Shown here piece after piece: positions 1 to 12,949 of a stretch of 64,000 nucleotides of DNA. The notes beneath the pieces were generated by a model, which was not told the origin of the DNA, made no database searches, and saw only the letters and a program-made list of their open reading frames with translations. The position numbers and the translations under genes are program-made. The DNA is taken from positions 18,428,307 to 18,492,306 of the forward strand of contig CM073594.1 of the NCBI GenBank assembly GCA_037074705.1. Direction: 5' to 3'. Each line of letters begins with the position of its first letter. Position 1 is the first letter of the stretch. The stretch comes from Zhengitettix transpicula. Taxonomy: Eukaryota > Arthropoda > Insecta > Orthoptera > Tetrigidae.

Positions 1-2849
1 CTAGTAACCCCCCAGGCTGCCCCCACACTGACAGTCAATGCCTCAGCAACGGTGCTGGGACTTCAAAATTAAGTGAACTTCACTATTAAGTAATTCTCGA
101 ATTAGTAATTAAGATATTGGAAGATTCAAACCCATATAATAATAAAAATGTCACCACGTTGCAGCCAAATTATGTGGTATACAAAATGAAAGATTACTTC
201 CAACACCTTGCAGTGACAAATTAAGTAAAAAAAAGACGAATTTTAAAAGGTAAAGCTGATTTATATCATTTTTCCTTGAATTAAAATTTTTTAAAGGATA
301 ACAACAACAAAAATTCTTACAATTTTGATTTATTTTAATTTTTGTACATTTTTTTTTCACAAATTGCCACAGCTTTTAATGATACTCATAACCTCAGAGC
401 CGCTTACTGGACCTCTAATAATGATAGTGATTTGCAATTAGCGCCAAAAGAGTTACAGAAGAAATAAAAATTTAATTTACTATAACAAAATTGTATAAAA
501 GAATCCAACAAAAAACTAGAAAAATCTGACGGTAAATTATATTTATGGTTTTCTACATACCAGGTTATTTAGAGCTGCTGTGGTACCGTATTGTGGACTC
601 CACAGTTATTTTATTGTAAATAAAATATTTAATTAACAGGCCATAACCAAACATAATCATTTCCACACTGTAAACCAGACTCGCCATGACCACACTGGTC
701 AGGCTCCAAAAACACTCTGACTGTTTCCGCCACGATTCGCCGTCAATAATGGCGTAGAAACTTTTTCAGTCTCTGCATTCTTGCGACAAACAATGCTCTG
801 GCCTCAATAATTACGCCGACAGTAATATTATGGAAAATTATGAATCTTTACAGAAATTTCTATCTTAAGTTTCCTCGTAAACCCTGAGAGAATGATCTTA
901 GTTCGTAATTAAAAACTAGAAAATGTTATCAAATTTAAGATGTAAAAAAGAATCAATAACATTTCATAACTTTTTTAGTTAAAAAAATCTTAAAGTTACA
1001 ATAAGTCTACCCGCTGTCTACGTCACGGTGTAAGGTTGTTGACGCTTTACCGAAGGCGCGTCTCCGCTTGTTATTAATTTGTTTGGGCCTCCATGGTGCT
1101 ACTTGATATAACCGGCTACGTATCGCCCTTCCGCCTTCTCCGCGTGTGTTTATAGGCGTTTTATACAAATATGTTTTGCATATTCCAGCTCATAATCACT
1201 CTATAAAAATTCAAATTCCCTTGTATCTCTTGTCGTGGCGTGCTGGAAAGTTGTTGTTCTTGTCGCGTATGTTGTATTAGCCCACGCACTCCCCGGACAC
1301 TTCATTTCTAATTCAATACACCGAGGTCTTGTGGTCATTTGTAGGGTAGTTGATTCAGTAAAGTGCCAAACACTAACATTATCCAAAATTTTGACTCTCC
1401 GTTCTTTCTATGTCGATAACGGGGTCTCAATATTACAACTAAAAACGATAGTTAAGGAGGAACACATAACATTGTGACTACTAATAAAGACAGTGAAATA
1501 AATAAACATTTTAAACGAATTAACAATGAAACTATTAAAAATGAAATATTTAGAATATTACTAAAACGTAATTGATAACTCTATTAAACAAATTAAGAAT
1601 ACACGTAACGATAAAAAATTTAATTCTTTTCTTTAACATATATAGATTTATTGGCACCTAAATTAGTATAAATAAATAAAAATAATGGGATGAATGAAAA
1701 ATTAAATATGGTTTAAAACCAGATAATATGATTAATAATTATATAATAAAAGTAAAAGATAAAATTCCAATTCACGACCAAAAAAAATCGAAAAAAGAAA
1801 TAAAATAGATAAATACCATTTAAAATTAAATAACGAAAGATATTATATAAATTTAAAAGGTTTTTTCTTTATAGGAATTTTAGGTTATTTATGTAAATTG
1901 TTTACAATGTTATAAATATTTATCAATAACGAAGGTATGACTGCCAGGAAAGAAGATATCAAAGATGTTTATAACATCAGTAAAAGCTTTTATGATATCA
2001 CTTTAAATCTCGATAATTATCGAATATAAAGTCGACTTTCTATTCGATAATTATAAAATTGACGTACTCGTCTGTTTACAATGTAAATCGACGTAAGGTC
2101 GATGAATCGGTTTCGGCCAATGGAGTATTTTAAAGATGGACGTTTCTGAATTGATTGAAATAAATTGACTATGTTCTATCGTGCAGTCATATATGATTGA
2201 TGTTCTACAAGGATTTTACGTAAGACAGACGAGTTTCTTGCTTGCAGAATACTTTTAGGACATACTGAAGATTTGTCTAATAAATAAAATTTGTGGGTTA
2301 TTTTGACAATTTTATATTACCTTTACTGTCAAATAATCTTATATATGGGATTTCTGTTGAACTATAACATATATTTTTTCGATTTTAAGGATGCCTGTGG
2401 TGATATTTCGGGAAACACCAATTTTCAAAAATTAAATCATTTAAAAATGATTAATTAATTTTTCTTATTCAAATTGGTTAACTGATGATGGTAGGGATGA
2501 TGGCAAATTAGAAGTCGAAAATGGGAAAGACTAATAATATAAGGAAGCAGGACGTAGGCAGGAAGAAATGAAAAGTTGGAAGATCGATCGATACTTCGCG
2601 AGATGAAGGTACTTTAATACTATTGAAAAATGATGCGGAGAGGGGGAAAAAATGGAACGCGGAGGGTAATATATCTGCGGAGTGGTACAAGTTTTAATCG
2701 AAACGAAATATTTATTATTTGATTTAATTTTAAATCATGTTTTACAAATTCTAAAACAAAAATTACAATTGTGTTGTATAAATCAAGTTATCTCGTATAA
2801 ATTTGCTGGAGAAAGTAGGTAAAAATACGATGGTTATTTGGAGAACGAG
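1..2849. other. AT-rich intergenic DNA, no recognisable gene
   Basis: This stretch is strongly AT-rich with a few GC-richer pockets (about 650-800 and 1,010-1,150). The short open frames have no recognisable domain, no coherent codon pattern and no supporting splice or poly(A) context. I see no repeat shared with the rest of the window. Confidence 0.6.
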
Positions 2850-3398
2850 CCTGCGAGAGGTAACCTGCGAGGGATGTTCTCTCGCAGGCAGAACCTTTTA
2901 GGAGAGATACGAAGGGGCTACCTTTGGGTATGCCTTTTCCTCTCCGTTTTTGAACTAAGGTTCCCACAAGCCGAGGCACCTCGGCCTGTTTTGAGGGTTG
3001 TATGTTCCGGAGTCACAGACCTTGGGCATACGGTAAGACTTGTCCGCTATTCCCATTGGAATAGTCGGCCAGCTGCCTCTTAAACTGGTCGAGGCACGGA
3101 GAAGGGAATGCTGCGTCCCCACAGCAAACTCATCTCCCGCTATCGGAAGGGCGTGGGACAAGTACCCAAAGCCCGACCTACCCGATGCAGGTTTTTCTGG
3201 GGTTTTCCCTGCATTTCTTTAGGCGAATGCCGGGTAAGATCCTTAAAATATAGCCCGGGGGCCCTAGTTAACCCTTGGCTACCTTCCTCTTCCCTTCTGC
3301 ATCCCCCTTTCAAATCCGTTTCTATGCTATTAAAGGGGGGGGGGGAGTTGCCCAACGTAGATTACCCTCAAGTAGCCTGTTACCCTAAAAAAATAAAA
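2850..3398 (+). repeat. Family A retroposon, near full length
   Basis: This is one of the longest A copies. It starts with a 5' hairpin region (two CCTGCGAG-type units near 2,850-2,900), runs through the body and ends in an A-rich tail after GTAGCCTGTTACCCT. The sense strand has the poly(A) on the right, as for a retroposed RNA. A short frame beginning MSAIPIGIVGQLP recurs in many A copies, but I recognise no domain in it. Confidence 0.85.
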
Positions 3399-6300
3399 AA
3401 TAAAATTAAAAAGGTTTGTGAAAAATAAGATGAAATATTTTTCCCCCAAAAAAAGTTTTGTTTCATCGCCATATCATGGAGAATATTACGCTCTTAAAAA
3501 TGATATCCGGAGACTCGTGAACTTTTACAAAGCAGTCGACATTTTCTTGACGAAAGGATATAATAGTAATTTTAGAAAGTGAAAACCTCATTCACTGCGA
3601 AAGAAGAAAAAAAATATTATTGGCGAATAAACAAGGCTCACGTTGATCAAGAATATGTAATTATTTCTGCTCTTGTAGGCTAAGACAACACATTGAATTT
3701 CACCCCCGAGCATTCCTATTCAGGCCAAAGAACGTAATTTCGTACTTTTCACAGTAATTCAGTTTTCGCAACAAAACCGTTTCCTCCTTTCCTACTCTTA
3801 CGGAGGAGACTATTACGTGTTTTTTTGTTGTTACGTGAGTGCTTAAAAAACGATTATCCATAGCAATCTTGTGCGCACGAACGGCAAAGAAAATTAGGTT
3901 TATGCAGAATAAATACCAGTTGATGGTTTGGATGCAAGTTATTAGATTTGGTGGGTCCATGTTAATGATGCAGCGTTTCACAAAGGAAATAATAAGAATA
4001 AAAAAAAAAGTTATGATGATGGTCGTACCTTTTGTGAGGATGAATTTCATTATAAATTTCTGCTTTTCTATACAAAGTACTTGTTGAAATTTGTAGTTAA
4101 GAATCTTAATAAGTTACATCACTGAAGTTCGGAATATGATTAGGCGACAAAAAACTATTCTTTTATTGTATGACGTAGGGAATAAAAATTACTAGAATGA
4201 TGAGAAACAAGATAGATAAATAATTACAAAGAGAGTCATACTGTTATGTTTTTCATATCGCAATAGCTTGAGCAAAATATATTTTATATATATAAGTAAT
4301 TTTGCCGAATTTTATATAACTTATTTCTGTTTCCATTGTGATAATTATTTTTTTAGGGTTACTACATACGGAATTGTATTTAGTGTGTTCAAAAGACGGT
4401 TAAACTGAAATTTTTAAAAAAATCATCTATCTATTAACAAATAATTTATATATATTTTTCATAGAGTGTTAATTGAAGTTCAGAAAGGTTTTTATTTTCA
4501 TTAATCTTAATGATTTTGTCATGAGAATTATTGAAATATGTTCAATAGTTAAGTCAATTTTGGATCGAAATAAATCTTTCGGAATGTTCCAGATGTTACT
4601 CCAGTGCTTGATTGCGATTTAAAGTATTTAAAAACGTTTTAAAAGGCTAGAAGACATTATGAAATCTAATAATTACATTAGATAAAGTAGTCAAAAGACA
4701 GACATTTATTTCACTAATTCTTCATTATCTTCGTGTGAAGAATTGTTCATTTTTTGGGGGGGAAGGGGGGCTCTTAACACATTATTATTTAAAACAGACG
4801 TTTATTTTATTTTCGGATGAAACCTGACTAATATTGAGGATTTATAAAGTAAATATTGAACTATAGATGTTTTATTCTTGAGTGTTTTCATCCAAAATAC
4901 ACGATTTTAAGCTCAATTGGACACAGGGAAGTCGGCGGAAAAAGTTTATTACAAGACTTAGATCGGATTTTGCCGCCATTCAGAGTCTAAACGTACATCC
5001 ACTGGAATCTTTCACGATCTTCGATATTTTGGGGATATTCTGACTATCACTAGGCAAATATATTCGTTCCCCTTAGGTAATCCTCTCAAAGTATTATATA
5101 TATATTTATTGTAATGCCAATTAATTAGGCCATTAATTGTTTGGACATAAAATTTGAATTGTTTGATAAATCCATTATAGCGGTCTGATCGAACAAAGCG
5201 ACAATGAGAGAAGCGAGCTCACTTTGCTTTGACGAAAAGTCAAAAATGGCGTATGCGCGCTAAAACTTGGGAGCTCTAGAAGTTTAGTTTGCGGAAAAAC
5301 ATCGTGAGGAGGAGAACAAGTAATATTACTGTTAGTTAGCGGAGAAAGATTGTTAGGAGCTGTTGGCGGAAAGACATTTCGGAGGACGGAACGAATAATA
5401 CTAGAGCAGAGACTAGCCATCGTTAAGGTATTATTAAACAAAGTTGTGAATTTAAGACAAAGTAAAAACATTCACGGAAGTATTATCCCCGTAAATATCG
5501 CTAAGTAAGAGAGTTTACGTCTGTAGCCAGGCAGGAAAGGAAGTCAGGTTAAGTCCAAAGCGGTAAAAGACGAACAAATCTACGAATCATAGGATTCGTT
5601 TAAGCCAAGCAGACATCAGATAGCTGACAAAAAGGAGGATCATCTGAGTTCCTGTGAGCCTATCAATTTTGACTTCAATAGTGTAAAATCTGTGAGTCGA
5701 CATTTTAGAATCAGTGTAAAAGTTTGCCATAGTGAACTTCCGAAACCAAAAAGAATGCTGGTACCAGCTGGACAGATGTAAGTAACAAAACCAAAACTAA
5801 TGATTAATTGTAAACGTAATTAAAGGATAAGGTCAGATTTCGTTCTCTTTTAATTGTCAATCAGAGTTAATTTCTTTACTTTTAAATTTCTTTCTATCGA
5901 CATATTGTTTAGGTAAATTGTGAAGTGTTTGTTAATAAGATTTTTAAATCAATTTGTTGTGTCCGTTATGAAACCCAGTGAAGGCCCTGAGAAATTAGTA
6001 TTTTAAATTGTAATTGTTTTTGAGTTAGAAGCCACAAAGTGAAAATAAATATTTTTATGTTTTAAATTTTGTTTATAATTAAATTAAATAACGCCATAGT
6101 TGTTTATTACAATATATACATCACCCAGTTGTTTTTTTTTAAAAAAATTGCAACAGAATATACTCGTTGAATCCTCAAAGAATAGACCTTTGAGGATAAA
6201 ATATTGATGTATTACAATTATAAAGTGTTGTTAGTGAATAATAAAAAAATAGCAAATATTTTACTTGGGAATTTGATAGTTCGAGAAGTAAAATTGTTAT

Positions 6301-7683
6301 TTTTTTTATGGGGGTAGATTCAAAATTCCGCTGGATATCGATACATCGTGATACAGTATTCAACATTACCCGCCTAGTAAATCCCCCCCCCCTCCCTTAT
6401 AAATGAACACAACCATGCAGATTTTAAAGTGTTGAGATGGATTCTCGTGCTTTTGTTGAGAGTTCTGTAGAGTGCGTTCGCTTTACTGCCACAAGAACGG
6501 AAGCTGGTAGCGAGACTTTCCAGAAATAACTCTAGTTGGTGTGTGGGGGTCAAACACCCCAGGAACACACAGCATCAATTCCTCGATTACCTACGGAAAC
6601 TGTAATACGCGTAAGCGATTTATGAAGACATTTATTTCGGCAATCGACATCGGAGATGACTTTACCCCCCCCCCCTCCTCCTCGATCTTAAGGTTGCATT
6701 TGTTAATAACACTCAAGCAAATGAGAAAATGTCAGCTCTGGTGACTGTCGCTCCTCTCAGGACTTACCGGGAGATCTAAATGCTAAAATTGTATTAAATA
6801 TACGAGTTATTTGTGTTAAACAACAACAAAAACATTGAAACAAAACACATTTTTTGTGCCAACAAGGTTTGGCTTATACATTCATTTAACTTGCATATTT
6901 TTTGTGTGTATCCCGGTTTTAACGTTTATTTTGAATTCAGTTGAAGAAATGTAAATAAAAACTGCAGCGTTCGGACGGAATGAAGGATAAGAATTATTAA
7001 AAGCAGCTCTTGGGGTAGCCGGCTGGGAGGTAGAAAAAAAAAGAGAGAGAGAGAGAAAGAGAAAGAGAGATTGCTTGATAAATTCATCTGAAAAGGACGA
7101 ATGAAATTTAAAGACTCGTCGTAGGCAGAGAAAAAAAGGAAAACGCTGTGATAAAGCGAGTTGGTAATGGATTTTAAGAGATCAGAAGCTTTCATTAGAA
7201 TGGGGCTGGAAACCTAAATCCTATTGATAATTCCTCACGGAGCTGAACATATTCCGGCTTTTCTGTACAAACTGAGGAAGGGGAAAAAAAATTGTTTGCC
7301 TACCGGCTGAGGTTAAAAACGGCGGAGAAAAGTCTATAGGAAAAAGTAATTCAGTCTTATGAATGTAGGTAGATTGTTTAAATATAAGTAAAATTCCTTC
7401 TGGAAGAAACGATTTCACTAGATACTACAAACGTAATTATGTATCGAATAACTGAACTTTCTAATTTAAATAATTTCTAAATGAACAGAATGTGAAAAAT
7501 TAGTTTTAAGAAAAGTGACTCCGAACATTAACCTAGAAGTTCAATTTTTTTTTCAATACAAAATTTCAGACAATTACGTTTCACTTCCCTTTCGTAAATG
7601 TATATATTTCTGATCACTATCACAGTCAAAAAAAAACATTTTCTGGTAGACAGAGAGTTACAGCAAAAAACGAGTTACTAATA
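3399..7683. other. AT-rich intergenic DNA, no recognisable gene
   Basis: No coding similarity was recognised. It contains G-runs at about 4,755-4,771, C-runs near 6,384 and 6,665, and a GA-rich tract at 7,037-7,071. The segment 5,180-5,480 is richer in GC and contains an ATGGCG and a GCGCGC motif that could belong to a promoter, but nothing downstream supports a gene. An AATAAA at about 6,044 could be a poly(A) signal by chance. Confidence 0.5.
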
Positions 7684-8531
7684 AAATCTTATAAATAAAA
7701 ATGAGTGTATGTATGTATGTATATATGTATGTTCCTTATACAAATCTACACTGGTGGAGCAAATTTCACCAAATTTCGTACACGTGTTCTTTGCGACCAG
7801 GAAACAAACACTGTTGGGGTGAGACGCGTCTACCACCCCCAGAAGCGGGGGTGGAAATATTTCAACATGCTAAAACAGTTGATATTTCAGTCGGATAAAT
7901 ATTTTTAGGGGTCAAAGACATTGATAGTGTTTCTACCGATGCTATCTGAATATAATTTTCATCCCCTCCACCCTGCGAAAAGGGCACCCTTAGGGTTTTG
8001 GGTGTAGAATACAAATCTACACCGGTGGAGAAAATTTCACCAAATTTCGTAAACGTGTTCTTTGCGAGCAGAAAAATAACCTATCGGGGTGAGACGCGTC
8101 TAACACCCCCAGAAGCGCGGATGGAAATATTTAAACTTGCTAAAACAGCCGACGGTGGGAATTGGCGTTGATGAGAGGGGGCGGGCGGGCGGGAAGAGAA
8201 AATTTTAAACATGCTAACCGGCCGATTTTTGCGTCGGACCAATATAATTCGGGATCAATAGCATTCATAAAATTTCACTACATGTTATCTGTGTATAATT
8301 TCAACTTCTTTTAGGAATGGGAGTGGTGCAGCCTTGAGGGTTAGTGGCATTACATGAAATTACGCAAACATTCCGAGTTTCGAGTCGAATCCGAAGTTAT
8401 ATTTGTCACTGTGTTTAATTATGACATTTAACTAATTTATATAAAAATAACGCAAACACAATCGAGATTGGAGTCAAATTGGGGGTTATAGATATACGTC
8501 ATCTTGGGAAACGCCGGGCACCCAGCTAGTA
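7684..8531 (-). repeat. Family E dispersed repeat (about 840 bp)
   Basis: On the minus strand it starts CTAGCTGGGTGCCCGGCG at about 8,531 and ends in a CATA/TACA microsatellite followed by an AT-rich end at 7,684. It shares the start with copies at 40,195 and 44,092, and the interior with 52,900-53,275 (for example the GGTGAGACRCGTCTAC block). Two diverged internal repeats begin at about 7,741 and 8,012. The class is unknown; a conserved 5' end and a microsatellite 3' end would suit an RTE-like non-LTR element or its SINE. Confidence 0.7.
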
Positions 8532-8752
8532 CCGTCAATGAATAAAGAAATTAGGTCTTTCTCCAAAAAGGAAAATATTATTTTACTTATATATAATTTT
8601 TTTAAGTATATATATATATACACCCCCAAGTACCTGTAGAACTTTTTTTTTGTGTGTGAAGAAAAAATATAATTAAATTCCAGGCTGCAGAAGCAAACCT
8701 AAAACAGCATTGATATTTATTCGATATTAAGTATAATTATAATAAAAAAATT

Positions 8753-9030
8753 AAAATGAAAAATTTACGTCAGATTGAAAAATAATAATAAGAAGAAGAA
8801 AGACAGCCAAATACAGACAAAAGAAGTGACAATATAAATAATAAAAAAATCAAAGGCTTTTTGTGTTCTGTCAACTGACTAGTGCTGTTGTCTCTCTCTT
8901 GGCTCTTGCGGTTTTTTTCTGCACCTGAAGAAACGAACCAGGCTTCTAGAATCGTTGTGTGGTATTTATACTATCTTTCCTTTTCGTCTGTATTTAGCTA
9001 TCTTTCTCATTATTAATAAATAAATAAATA
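8753..9030. repeat. Family H palindromic element, diverged
   Basis: The left arm carries the H end motif (GATTGAAAATAATAATAAG, AGCCAAATACAGAC) and the right arm its reverse complement (GTCTGTATTTAGCTATC). The hammerhead-like core is decayed: CTGAAGA is present in the right arm but the GAAAC block reads GAATC. The central GTCAACTGACTAGTGC segment matches the loop region of other H copies. Confidence 0.7.
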
Positions 9031-10785
9031 AGCCAATAACGTCAGAAAAATTGAATACTTAAATTTGCTCTTAAATTCCTGAATTACCTCTCCATTAAAA
9101 TTAAGAATACAATTTCTTCAATCATTAAATACCCAAATTACGGACTTTGTTGTAACTAATAAATGACAGCGTAGATGAGAGAAATGGTAAAGGAAAACAT
9201 TTGGAGTTTCATCAACGTATACGAGAACTTTTCACACAGTCATACGTATAAAAAATATATTAGAAAAATAGTATGCTAAATAATAATATGTGAACAGACT
9301 CTATAACAAGTCTATACTGTTTGTGGATAATGCATTAAGCTAATGGTAGCTTACTTAAACTAGTTTTGGACCGTGAAGAGTCCATGACATGACCATGAGG
9401 GAGGAGGGGGAGGGGGGGAGCTTGTATAACAGTAGCTGAACTTTTCATATGCAAATACGTACCGTGAAATTATTTGCGAATGTGTTTGGTACCTGTACGT
9501 TGTTACGTAATGCATATTACGTTTTCCAATAGAAAGCTCCCAGTTAGATCATTTAATTGCACGTTATTATACACATTGAATTCGATTGAAGGGATAAAGC
9601 GGCTTTCTCTTTCGTCCGGTTGTGAATGTGTAAAGCGATGTTGGTTTTTGTTTGATGTGCCGGTGTCTGTGCGTGTGTGTGTGTGTGTGTGTGTGCTTTC
9701 CTGGCTGGACTTCTCCATGGCGCCGATCACAGGATTAGCAACGCTTTTTGCACACTTCGGATGGATAGATACTCGTAGGTAACGCGCATTAATTGAGTCC
9801 TTGCTTAGAACCCGAGTGCTTTGGCAACGTCTCCAGTTAGAAAAGGGTAACGGAGATGCTGAAGCCATATTGGAGTCTTGCCATTTTTGTCGCGTGAATA
9901 TATTTTTTGTTTGCTTATTTGTCTTCATATCAGCTGATTATGACTTCCCAGTTCCTCTGAGCGTACCATCATTAAATACTGGAATATCCTATTTGGCTAT
10001 TATTAATTTTTTTTCCTCATTACGTACCAGAGACACGAACGAATTCCTTTGTTCTGTACTCGTATTATTTTCCTGCATTTCAAGTTCCGTTCTTCTTATA
10101 CGTTCCACTGAGTCTCTGAAAGTTGGTATCTCGTCTAGCCTTTCCATACTGGTACTTTTGCGCAAGCTAAATTTTTTTTATGGCTCATTTGTGAAAATTA
10201 ATTATTCCGTATCGTACGTATGCTACGTTAGCCCCAAATTCACATACTTGATTAGAATGAAATTGTTTTTCTAATAGTGTGTGACGTCAGCGCCTCTTTG
10301 TAACCTCGGCGCCCTGAGCAGTGTATTGTATGTGTTCTAATAAATTCTTGTAATATGTATTGTACACGTACAGAAACCACAACATCTCCGTACACACATT
10401 AGATATCAAGATATTTGTCTATTGACGTAGAAAATTGTGCATTTTTTGGGAACTGTCAAAGTCTCGAAACTATCAGAGTCTCAGCCTCTTGAGTGAATTA
10501 AGCCAATTCTGGGAATTATTACTGCTTTACCTTCCTGATTCAGCCTCTGTCACAATTAATCTTGTCCCATAGACCACGCGCATTTATACAGGACAGCTGT
10601 TTATTATAAACAATCATTCAAGACTAACCAGAGCTTACCCGACTGCCAACTTGAATTCAATGTGACCGCGTTTTTAGTATTATAGATTATCTTCATCATA
10701 TTATATTTGTTCATATATCCTTTTCTAAAAAAAAATATGTTATCGCCTGGGGCATTCCTTCGGCTGCACTCATTTTTTTTGTGTA
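9031..10785. other. Intergenic DNA with a (GT)n tract
   Basis: A (GT)n microsatellite lies at about 9,668-9,695. Two overlapping open frames on opposite strands (9,503-9,928 minus, 9,801-10,274 plus) have no recognisable domain, and their length is easily explained by local base composition. The segment 10,320-10,700 is unremarkable. Confidence 0.5.
9668..9695. repeat. (GT)n microsatellite
   Basis: Uninterrupted GT dinucleotides seen directly. Confidence 0.95.
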
Positions 10786-11132
10786 TTTTTTTTTAGGGCA
10801 ACAGGCTACATGAGGGTGATCCACTTTGGGCAACTCCCCTTTAATAGCATAGGAAGGGATTTGAAAGGGGGGATGTGGAAGGGTAGAGGAAGGTAGCCAA
10901 GGGTTAACTAGGGGCCCCTGGGCTATGTTTTAAGGATCCTACCCGGCATTCGCCTAAAGAAATGCAGGGAAAACCCTAGAAAAACCTGCATCGGGTAGGT
11001 CGGGCATTGGGTACTTGTCCCACGCCCTTCCGATAGCGGGAGAGGAGTTTGCTGTGAGGACGCAGCATTCCCTTCTCCGTGCCTCGACCAGTTTAGGAGG
11101 CAGCTGGCCGACTATTCCAAGGGGAATAGCGG
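10786..11132 (-). repeat. Family A retroposon, 5'-truncated
   Basis: The poly(T) at the left marks the 3' end of a minus-strand insertion. The copy stops at the GACTATTCCAAGGGGAATAG block and is joined directly to an oppositely oriented 3' end fragment of the same family. Confidence 0.85.
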
Positions 11133-11180
11133 AGTTCCCAAAGTGGATCACCCTCATGTAGCCTGTTGCCCTAAAAAAAA
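11133..11180 (+). repeat. Family A 3'-end fragment
   Basis: This piece is only the last ~48 bp of A plus its A-tail, in inverted orientation to the copy on its left. The junction lies inside A sequence, with no flanking DNA between the two. Confidence 0.75.
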
Positions 11181-11218
11181 CCCGAACTGGCTTCAGAGAA
11201 CTCCTCTCCGCCCAAAGT

Positions 11219-11484
11219 TGCCTGCGAGAGGATGTTCTCTCGCAGGCAGAACCTTTTAGGAGAGATACGAAGGGGCTACCTTTGGGTATGCCTTTTCCTC
11301 TCCGTTTTTGAACTAAGGTTCCCACAAGCCGAGGCACCTTGGCCTGTTTTGAGAGGTGTATGTTCCGGGGTCACAGACCTTGGGCATACGGTAAGAGTTG
11401 TCCTCTATTCCCATTGGGAATAGTCGGCCAGCTGCCTCCTAAACTGGTCGAGGCACGGAGAATGGAATGCTGCGTCCCCACAGC
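11219..11484 (+). repeat. Family A retroposon, 3'-truncated
   Basis: It starts with the 5' hairpin (CCTGCGAGAGGATG...) and stops in mid-body at CCCCACAGCA, where the sequence turns into an antisense subfamily-B copy. The 3' part and poly(A) are missing. Confidence 0.8.
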
Positions 11485-11671
11485 AACTCTTACCGTATGC
11501 CCAAGGTCAGCGACCCCGTAACATACACCTCCTAAAACAGACCGAGGTGCCTCGGCATGTGGGAACCTTAGTTCAAAAAAAAAACCAGAGAGATGTGAGG
11601 GCATCCCCAAAGGTTGCCCCCGCCAGAGCCCTCTGGGAAGGTTCACCTGCGAGAAAATCCTCTCGCAGGTT
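11485..11671 (-). repeat. Family A, subfamily B fragment, inverted
   Basis: This is the 5' half of subfamily B on the minus strand, recognised by the ACCAGAGAGATGTGAGGGCAT and CTCTGGGAAGGTTCACCTGCGAG blocks. With 11,219-11,484 it forms a fold-back pair. Confidence 0.8.
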
Positions 11672-12566
11672 TCCTTCCTTTTTTGTGTATTTAGTTTTCG
11701 TTAGTTACTTATCGAGCTCCGTTCCAGCAATAACTAGCACTCCCAGAAAATATGATCGAATGGTTCACATTCTGCCCAAACATTTCAATCATTTGGTTCC
11801 ACAAGGTTATATTTTCGGACCCAAAAACTTATTTTAATTTATATATAAACGGACGAGAATACTTTTTATGAAGATATTCTCATCACACCTTAGTCCTTTT
11901 TCTAGTTAAATTTACCGAACACTTCCACGAGTAACTGTTAACCCATGTACGATCTTCACCTTTTCTCTCCGTTCCCTCGTAAAAAAAAGTTTCTTAGTGT
12001 ATTTATGCCTTTTAAAAACTTTTGGTACCAATGACTGACGTCATTGAGCGTTCTACTCATTTCTACGACGTCTACCTGAATATGGGCGATTATCGTGTAA
12101 AAAATTCGTAATATTTTTCTCCCCTTGCTTTACTTAACGACACAGATGTATGTATCATATTTTGGTAATATCCTGATAGGTTCTTTTTTACTGACTTTGT
12201 CTAATGTGACGTTGCAAAACTCTTTTTGTCGTTCACGTTTTTTAAGGATATAATACAACATAATATCGATGCCGGGTTGGTTTCGCTGGTTGGCTGGCGA
12301 AGCCAATGCAGATTAGTGAGTGAGGGAAGAGTTCCCGTAAGCACGCCGACGCGTGTTCGCTCTTCAAAGGAAACGTGAGCGAGCGTCCTTTCGCTCCGAC
12401 GCCTGCGCTCAAATCAATAGTAATTCTTCCTGTACACAAATCCAGATAAACTGCCGCAAGTTATAATCGCCCCTCGATTCATCGTAGCTTGAGATTTCCC
12501 GCGTTACTTTTCCTCTCATTACCCCTGTGTGTCTTTTAACTCAACACCTATATTTTTATATAAAAA
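11672..12566. other. Intergenic DNA, GC-richer pocket at 12,270-12,420
   Basis: No gene recognised. The GC-richer pocket contains a 65-codon minus-strand frame with no known domain. Confidence 0.45.
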
Positions 12567-12745
12567 AAATGAAAAAATTACTTCTGAATGAAAATAATAT
12601 TTTGAGTGTTGTCAACTGACCAGTGCAGTTGTGTTTCTCTAGGCTCTTCTTAGCACCATACGAAAGGAACAAGGATCCCTGAAACGTTGTGTGGCATTCA
12701 TATTACCCTTTTTTTGTCTGTATTGGCTATCTTCATTATTCACCT
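12567..12745. repeat. Family H element, one-sided
   Basis: It carries the H centre (GTTGTCAACTGACCAGTGCAG) and right arm, ending TGTCTGTATTGGCTATC. Most of the left arm is deleted. The plus strand keeps stem II and GAAACGTTGTGTGG, but CTGANGA has decayed to CATACGA. Confidence 0.8.
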
Positions 12746-12949
12746 TTATTTTTATATATTTTAAATATCGTCCGTTCACGTATATTTCATAGGCGTAGTC
12801 AATTGGTTCCATGATCCATTAGAAATAAATATTTTTCTTATTGATTACAGGTCTACAAATTACTTTGCCGTGTAACGCGAATTGGGTTGGAATTTTTTCG
12901 AACCGACATCACGAATTATTATTTTAATTTTTCAATTCGGAACTATTCT

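Noticed and set aside
3700..4050. A 116-codon minus-strand frame as a membrane protein
   Set aside because: The hydrophobic stretches come from T-rich/A-rich DNA; there is no family match, and a shadow frame lies on the other strand.
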